Assembly: GCA_949293905.1 (NCBI GenBank)
Contig: CASFFG010000012.1
Coordinates: 1 to 32,494, forward strand
Source: an uncultured Christensenella sp.
GTDB lineage: Bacteria > Bacillota > Clostridia > Christensenellales > UBA1242
Length of the DNA stretch: 32,494 nucleotides
Reading direction: 5' to 3'
Of this stretch, positions 29,656 through 32,494 are shown piece after piece; position 1 is the stretch's first letter, and each line of letters starts with the position of its first letter. The notes below the pieces were generated by a model. It saw nothing but the letters and a program-made list of their open reading frames with translations, had not been told where the DNA came from and ran no database searches. A program made the translations under genes and the position numbers.

Positions 29656-30505
29656 ATGGAAGGGATTAAAATTTTTTTTTGTAGGTTCTCAAGCCTTTGA
29701 AGGTCCACACATTTTAGTTATAGTGCTATGGGCTGTAATAACAACTTTATTAATACTTTTTACTTGCCTTTTTGCAAAGACGGAAAAATCAAAAATAATA
29801 GTGATTAAAATAACCGCAGGCATTTTGCTGTTGGCTACAATTTTGTCTAGATTTATTTATAATAATTGGAAACCTTCTCTTATAGATTTCCTTCCAAATA
29901 TATTTTGCAGCACCATGGGATTTATTACACCTTTATTTGTGCTTTTCTGTAAAAAAGATAGCAAAAATTTATATTATGCACTTTTTGCAGGATTCATAGG
30001 CGGAATTGTGACGCTTTTTTCAGGAGAAGATATTGGGCAAGAAAAGGTCTTAAACACATTTATTAGTTACTTCTATCATGGTTTAATGGCTACACTTGCA
30101 ATGTTATGCGTTGCTGTTAAATATTGCAAACCAACACTTAATAAAGTTCCAAGATTATTTGTCGGTCTAAGTATTATGGTCGTTTACGGAGTTTTCTCAA
30201 ATCAAGTTTTTGATTATTCAAATAATATGTACTTAAATTCGCCACTCCTTGAAGGAACTCCTTTAACTTGGTGGTTGACCGGTATTTTAATTATTTGCCT
30301 TGCCATTATTATAGGTCTTATCTATGAGGCAATAACTTTAAAGTGGCACGAACAATCTTTGTATAAATGCTGGCGCTCGTCTGTTAATTATTTCAAATCA
30401 TTAAAAGTGAACAAAAATCAAGAAATAAAATTACAAGAAAAAATCCAATCACAAAAAATTAGCGAACAAAAAGAAAAACAAGAAAACCTAAATAGCCCTA
30501 AATAA
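29656..30505 (+). CDS. YwaF/TMEM164-like membrane protein with apparent frameshift in a T9 tract
   Basis: The body (open frame from a GTG at 29723 to 30505, 260 aa) is a polytopic protein with about seven helices. It shows the YwaF pattern: LPNIFCSTMGF (His/Asn-Cys region), ALFAGFIGG, FISYFYHGLMA, and SNQVFDYSNNMYL near the end, then a Lys/Gln/Glu-rich tail. The natural start is the ATG at 29656 with AGGGA upstream, but T9 at 29672-29680 puts it one base out of frame. With T8 the product would read MEGIKIFFVGSQAFEGPHIL and continue into the body, restoring the conserved N-terminal His. The GTG has no ribosome site. It may be a sequencing error, phase variation, slippage or a decayed gene. Confidence 0.6.
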
Positions 30506-30514
30506 TTAGCAAAT

Positions 30515-30547
30515 AAAAAACTGAAAGGTTTACCCTTTCAGTTTTTT
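30515..30547. terminator. Bidirectional terminator between YwaF-like gene and tRNA-Arg
   Basis: AAAAAACTGAAAGG, loop, CCTTTCAGTTTTTT. It ends the plus-strand gene and, on the minus strand, begins right after the tRNA CCA. Confidence 0.85.
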
Positions 30548-30621
30548 GGTGCGTCCATCAGGATTCGAACCCGAACTAATGGTTCCGAAGACCATTGTGC
30601 TATCCATTACACCATGAACGC
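30547..30621 (-). tRNA. tRNA-Arg (anticodon TCG), CCA encoded
   Basis: On the minus strand: acceptor GCGTTCA/TGGACGC, D-arm GTGTAATGGATAGCAC, anticodon stem ATGGT/ACCAT with loop CTTCGGA (anticodon TCG at 30586-30588), T-arm TCGGGTTCGAATCCTGA, discriminator A and an encoded CCA. All four arms pair. The anticodon reads CGA and, by wobble, other CGN arginine codons. No strong promoter lies directly in front; the nearest good one is at 30841-30869, upstream of the partial copy. Confidence 0.95.
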
Positions 30622-30655
30622 ATGTTATCCAATTTTAATATTTAGTGATTTACCA

Positions 30656-30776
30656 AGGAACCATTATTTCCTATAGGGCTCCCACAAGCACTCGTGCGCA
30701 GTGGGAAAGCGTAGGCAACAAACATAATTAGAGTCTGTGAGTATACGAACAGACGAAAGTAAAGTGCAGTTGCCTA
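30656..30776 (-). ncRNA. Highly structured spacer RNA between tRNA-Arg and its partial copy
   Basis: Four hairpins in about 120 nt, in GC-richer sequence than other intergenic DNA. TAGGCAAC (30712-30719) pairs with GTTGCCTA (30769-30776) and encloses GTCTGT/ACAGAC (30733-30738 / 30749-30754). CCCAC-AA-GCAC pairs with GTGC-GCA-GTGGG (30681-30705), and AGGAA pairs with TTCCT (30656-30660 / 30668-30672). It would be transcribed on the minus strand from the promoter at 30841-30869, together with the partial and intact tRNA. I do not recognise a known RNA family. It could be a tRNA precursor spacer, a remnant intron or a new ncRNA. Confidence 0.4.
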
Positions 30777-30779
30777 GCC

Positions 30780-30820
30780 GGTTCCGAAGACCATTGTGCT
30801 ATCCATTACACCACGAAAGC
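30780..30820 (-). pseudogene. Partial tRNA-Arg copy (5' half)
   Basis: 34 bases at 30780-30813 are identical to 30581-30614 of the intact tRNA-Arg: D-arm, anticodon arm 5' side and the TCG loop. The acceptor 5' strand differs (GCTTTCG instead of GCGTTCA). The 3' half is absent; after GGAACC the sequence changes to the structured spacer. It has its own good promoter 21 nt upstream. Confidence 0.8.
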
Positions 30821-30840
30821 AAGTTTGATTGAGATAATTA

Positions 30841-30869
30841 ATTATATACTAGTTTATAATTAAACGCAA
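30841..30869 (-). promoter_or_regulatory. Promoter of the partial tRNA / tRNA-Arg transcript
   Basis: On the minus strand, TTGCGT (30864-30869), 17 nt, TATAAT (30841-30846). The predicted start near 30834 is about 14 nt before the tRNA-like 5' end. Confidence 0.65.
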
Positions 30870-30904
30870 CTAAAACTCGCGTGAGAATTTGTTTGAACGC
30901 GATA

Positions 30905-30991
30905 GGTGAAGCAACAAGTAAAAGCATGAGTTTGCGTAAATTTATTCAGCAAACGATTATATACGCAGTTGCTGAACTACACCGCGAAAGC
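30905..30991 (-). repeat. Degenerate third copy of the tRNA-like/hairpin unit
   Basis: On the minus strand, GCTTTCGCGGTGTAG (30977-30991) resembles the start of the partial copy (GCTTTCGTGGTGTAA). It is followed by GCAACTGC, which also occurs in unit 2. AGCAAC/GTTGCT (30910-30915 / 30968-30973) corresponds to GGCAAC/GTTGCC of the other unit. An alternative exact hairpin TTCAGCAA/TTGCTGAA lies at 30945-30976. A 60-aa plus-strand ORF across this region is not supported as a gene. Confidence 0.35.
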
Positions 30992-31071
30992 AGATTTGAA
31001 AGCAAGTTTATTTTAAATATATTTTATAAATTAAATTTACTGACTATCAATGTAAAGCAATAAACATTAAA

Positions 31072-31743
31072 CTAAGATAAATTTTTATTTAAATCAATGC
31101 AATCGATTTTTATTTCAATATCTTTAAAAGAAAAATGTTCTAATGCCTTTTTATAAATATTTAGGTTAGTTTTAAAAGACAACTCAAAATTTTTATCCGG
31201 ATTAAACAAGGTTATCTCTACTTTTACCTTATCATTTTCCCTTTTTAATTCTATTTTCTCTATATTATAACTATACTTTGACTTATGCTCTTCTTCAAGT
31301 AATTCTGGAATGTACCTAGAGCGTGTATAATCCATCTTATCCGCCATGATTAATATCCAAGCGACATCATTTTTAGTCGAATAATCAAAGCTGGTCTTTT
31401 CATGTTGTGTGATTGCGTCCGCTACAATTTCAATATCTTGTCTTTCCAACTTATTTTGCAAATAGGTTTTAGCAAAAACTGCGCTTTTTTCGTGGTGAGT
31501 TTTGCGGTCTTCTAACCTACCGACATCATGCAACAAGCATGCAATTAAAGACAAATACCGTATATTTTCACTACATTCAATTACCTCACATATTTTATTA
31601 ATGTAATTCAAAACGGCATTTATATGTAGCATACCATGGTCAATCACATAATTGATTTTACGATTGACTTCATCGTATAAATTCAAAATATATTCGTCAT
31701 TTTTTATTTGAGTGTAAACTTGTTTTAAATTTTCCGTTGTCAA
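31072..31743 (-). CDS. HD-domain phosphohydrolase-like protein
   Basis: About 223 aa. The HD metal-binding pattern is visible: His40 region (DHGMLHINAV), HD at 72-73 (LLHDVGR), then a second His cluster (THHEKSA, 83-89), His114 (ITQHEKTS) and Asp in MADKMDYTRSR. A soluble C-terminal beta-rich part (about 150-223) follows. Such proteins hydrolyse nucleotides or phosphodiesters; the substrate is unknown. A TTG start at 31743 is preferred because AGGAG lies 8 nt upstream; a TTG at 31749 is too close to it. It follows the SIMPL gene by 11 nt, so the two form an operon. Confidence 0.82.
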   Translation of the reverse strand: MTTENLKQVYTQIKNDEYILNLYDEVNRKINYVIDHGMLHINAVLNYINKICEVIECSENIRYLSLIACLLHDVGRLEDRKTHHEKSAVFAKTYLQNKLERQDIEIVADAITQHEKTSFDYSTKNDVAWILIMADKMDYTRSRYIPELLEEEHKSKYSYNIEKIELKRENDKVKVEITLFNPDKNFELSFKTNLNIYKKALEHFSFKDIEIKIDCIDLNKNLS

Positions 31744-31754
31744 GAGCAACTCTC

Positions 31755-32426
31755 CTATTTAATCTCCCAAGTGATTGTTACATTTGCGTCGATTTTTATA
31801 TCTTCGACATTTAGGCTTTCCATACTTGCGCTCGCTTTTTCTAGCATATTGTACCCACCGTCGTATGCCATTCTAACAGTTCGTGGTCTATAAATATTAA
31901 CTTCGCTAAAACTATGGTCAATCGATAAAATTTCGCCCAACGTAACTCCCGCGCTTTTTGATAAAACTTCTGCTTTACTTTTTGCATTAGCAACCGCATT
32001 TTTAAGGGCTTCGTCTTTCATTCCTTCCACATCGCCAACTTCAAAATCAATAGTAAAATTCGGTTCTGCCATACTGTTAACTATGACATCTACACAACGC
32101 GCTAATTTCTTAGTATCATATTCGAACTTAATTTTTAATGCATGGCGAACTTCGTATTTATCGAATATATACTTTTCTTCCATGGATTTCTTTACATATT
32201 TATTTACTGCTTTTACTTTGAAGTCCATTGTCGTAATTGACTTCTCATCAAAGCCCGCGTTAATTAGCGAGGACTTTAATTTCATAACTGAATTATCCGC
32301 AAAGGTCATAGCCTTTTGGTAGTTCTTATCTTCGCCTAAAATGGTCAATGTGATAACGATTGTATCTGGGCTAGATTGTGCATTTCCACTACCTGTAATT
32401 CGCAATACTCTTTTATTTTCGTTCAT
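31755..32426 (-). CDS. SIMPL domain protein (DUF541/YggE family)
   Basis: A 223-aa protein. It starts with the family pattern RVLRITGSGNAQSSPDTIVITLTI. It continues with a helix of the YQKAMTFADNSVMKLKSSLINAGFDEKSITTMDFKV type, and has GDVEGMKDEALKNAVANAKSKAEVLSKSAGVTLGEILSI in the second half. No signal peptide is seen, unlike many YggE proteins that are periplasmic, so it is predicted cytoplasmic. GAGGAGA ribosome site. First gene of the operon with the HD-domain protein; function of the family is poorly defined (stress-related in some bacteria). Confidence 0.88.
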   Translation of the reverse strand: MNENKRVLRITGSGNAQSSPDTIVITLTILGEDKNYQKAMTFADNSVMKLKSSLINAGFDEKSITTMDFKVKAVNKYVKKSMEEKYIFDKYEVRHALKIKFEYDTKKLARCVDVIVNSMAEPNFTIDFEVGDVEGMKDEALKNAVANAKSKAEVLSKSAGVTLGEILSIDHSFSEVNIYRPRTVRMAYDGGYNMLEKASASMESLNVEDIKIDANVTITWEIK

Positions 32427-32452
32427 ATTTTCTCCTCTTAATTATGATTATA

Positions 32453-32481
32453 ACTTTAGCAAAATTTCGATATTTAGTCAA
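32453..32481 (-). promoter_or_regulatory. Promoter of the SIMPL-HD operon
   Basis: On the minus strand, TTGACT (32476-32481), 17 nt, TAAAGT (32453-32458). The predicted 5' UTR is about 20 nt with GAGGAGA. Confidence 0.45.
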
Positions 32482-32494
32482 TGTGATTTAAAAT

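Noticed and set aside
30550-30820. Prophage or integrative element att site at tRNA-Arg
   Set aside because: The duplicated part is the 5' half of the tRNA, the copies are only 199 bp apart, and there is no integrase or cargo.
30881-31063. 60-codon plus-strand ORF over the third tRNA-like unit
   Set aside because: It has no ribosome site, lies across inverted repeats and tRNA-like sequence, and its composition is not convincing as a protein.

Overview
The window looks like the chromosome of a low-GC, endospore-lineage Bacillota (Clostridia-like) bacterium. Coding DNA is AT-rich and intergenic DNA is extremely so. Most genes have strong AGGAG-type ribosome sites and sigma-A promoters. Three sporulation genes (spoIVA, spmA, spmB) are present, together with Bacillota-type housekeeping genes (floA/nfeD, mazF, lgt, rsmD). 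I cannot name the genus. There is no phage, plasmid, IS or CRISPR signature.

Layout. 1-576 is the 5' part of a 23S rRNA gene (minus strand) with its own tandem promoters and no 16S gene in front of it. 1117-11388 is mostly minus-strand: a membrane-domain operon (nfeD-floA-small membrane protein), hypotheticals, an ogg-rsmD repair/modification pair, two related membrane-anchored proteins (one with a long histone-H1-like K/T/A-rich tail), spoIVA behind a sigma-E-like promoter, and an lgt cluster. 11528-17111 is plus-strand: glmM, ung and ileS, with a complex ileS leader. 17280-20766 is minus-strand: a Rho-like protein without a P-loop, a mazF toxin operon and a heavy-metal exporter. 20989-28112 holds hypotheticals, spmAB, an ADP-ribosyltransferase-like gene and a tandem pair of ABC exporters. 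28149-32426 holds a membrane-anchored GH18-like protein, a YwaF-like gene with an apparent frameshift, tRNA-Arg with a partial copy and structured spacer, and an HD/SIMPL pair.

Strongest observations. (1) The ileS leader encodes an 18-residue peptide with five Ile codons. A 10-bp helix and a mutually exclusive terminator hairpin follow it, which is the layout of a ribosome-mediated attenuator where Bacillota normally use a T-box. (2) Several genes (rsmD, lgt, glmM, ung, the GH18-like gene, spmA and two mini-ORFs before ileS) have promoters whose -10 ends only 4-10 nt before the start codon and lack a Shine-Dalgarno sequence, so they are predicted to be leaderless. (3) A tRNA-Arg 5' half is exactly repeated beside the intact gene. 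It lies behind its own promoter and next to several nested hairpins. (4) The YwaF-like gene is out of frame with its good ATG/SD across a T9 tract.

How the genes work together. The window is mainly core cell biology: membrane organisation, lipoprotein maturation, peptidoglycan precursor supply (glmM), base-excision repair (ogg, ung), translation (rRNA, rsmD, ileS, tRNA-Arg) and spore coat/cortex formation, with stress or accessory functions between them. All functional calls come from reading the sequence by eye. Promoters, hairpins and operators are pattern matches, not experiments.
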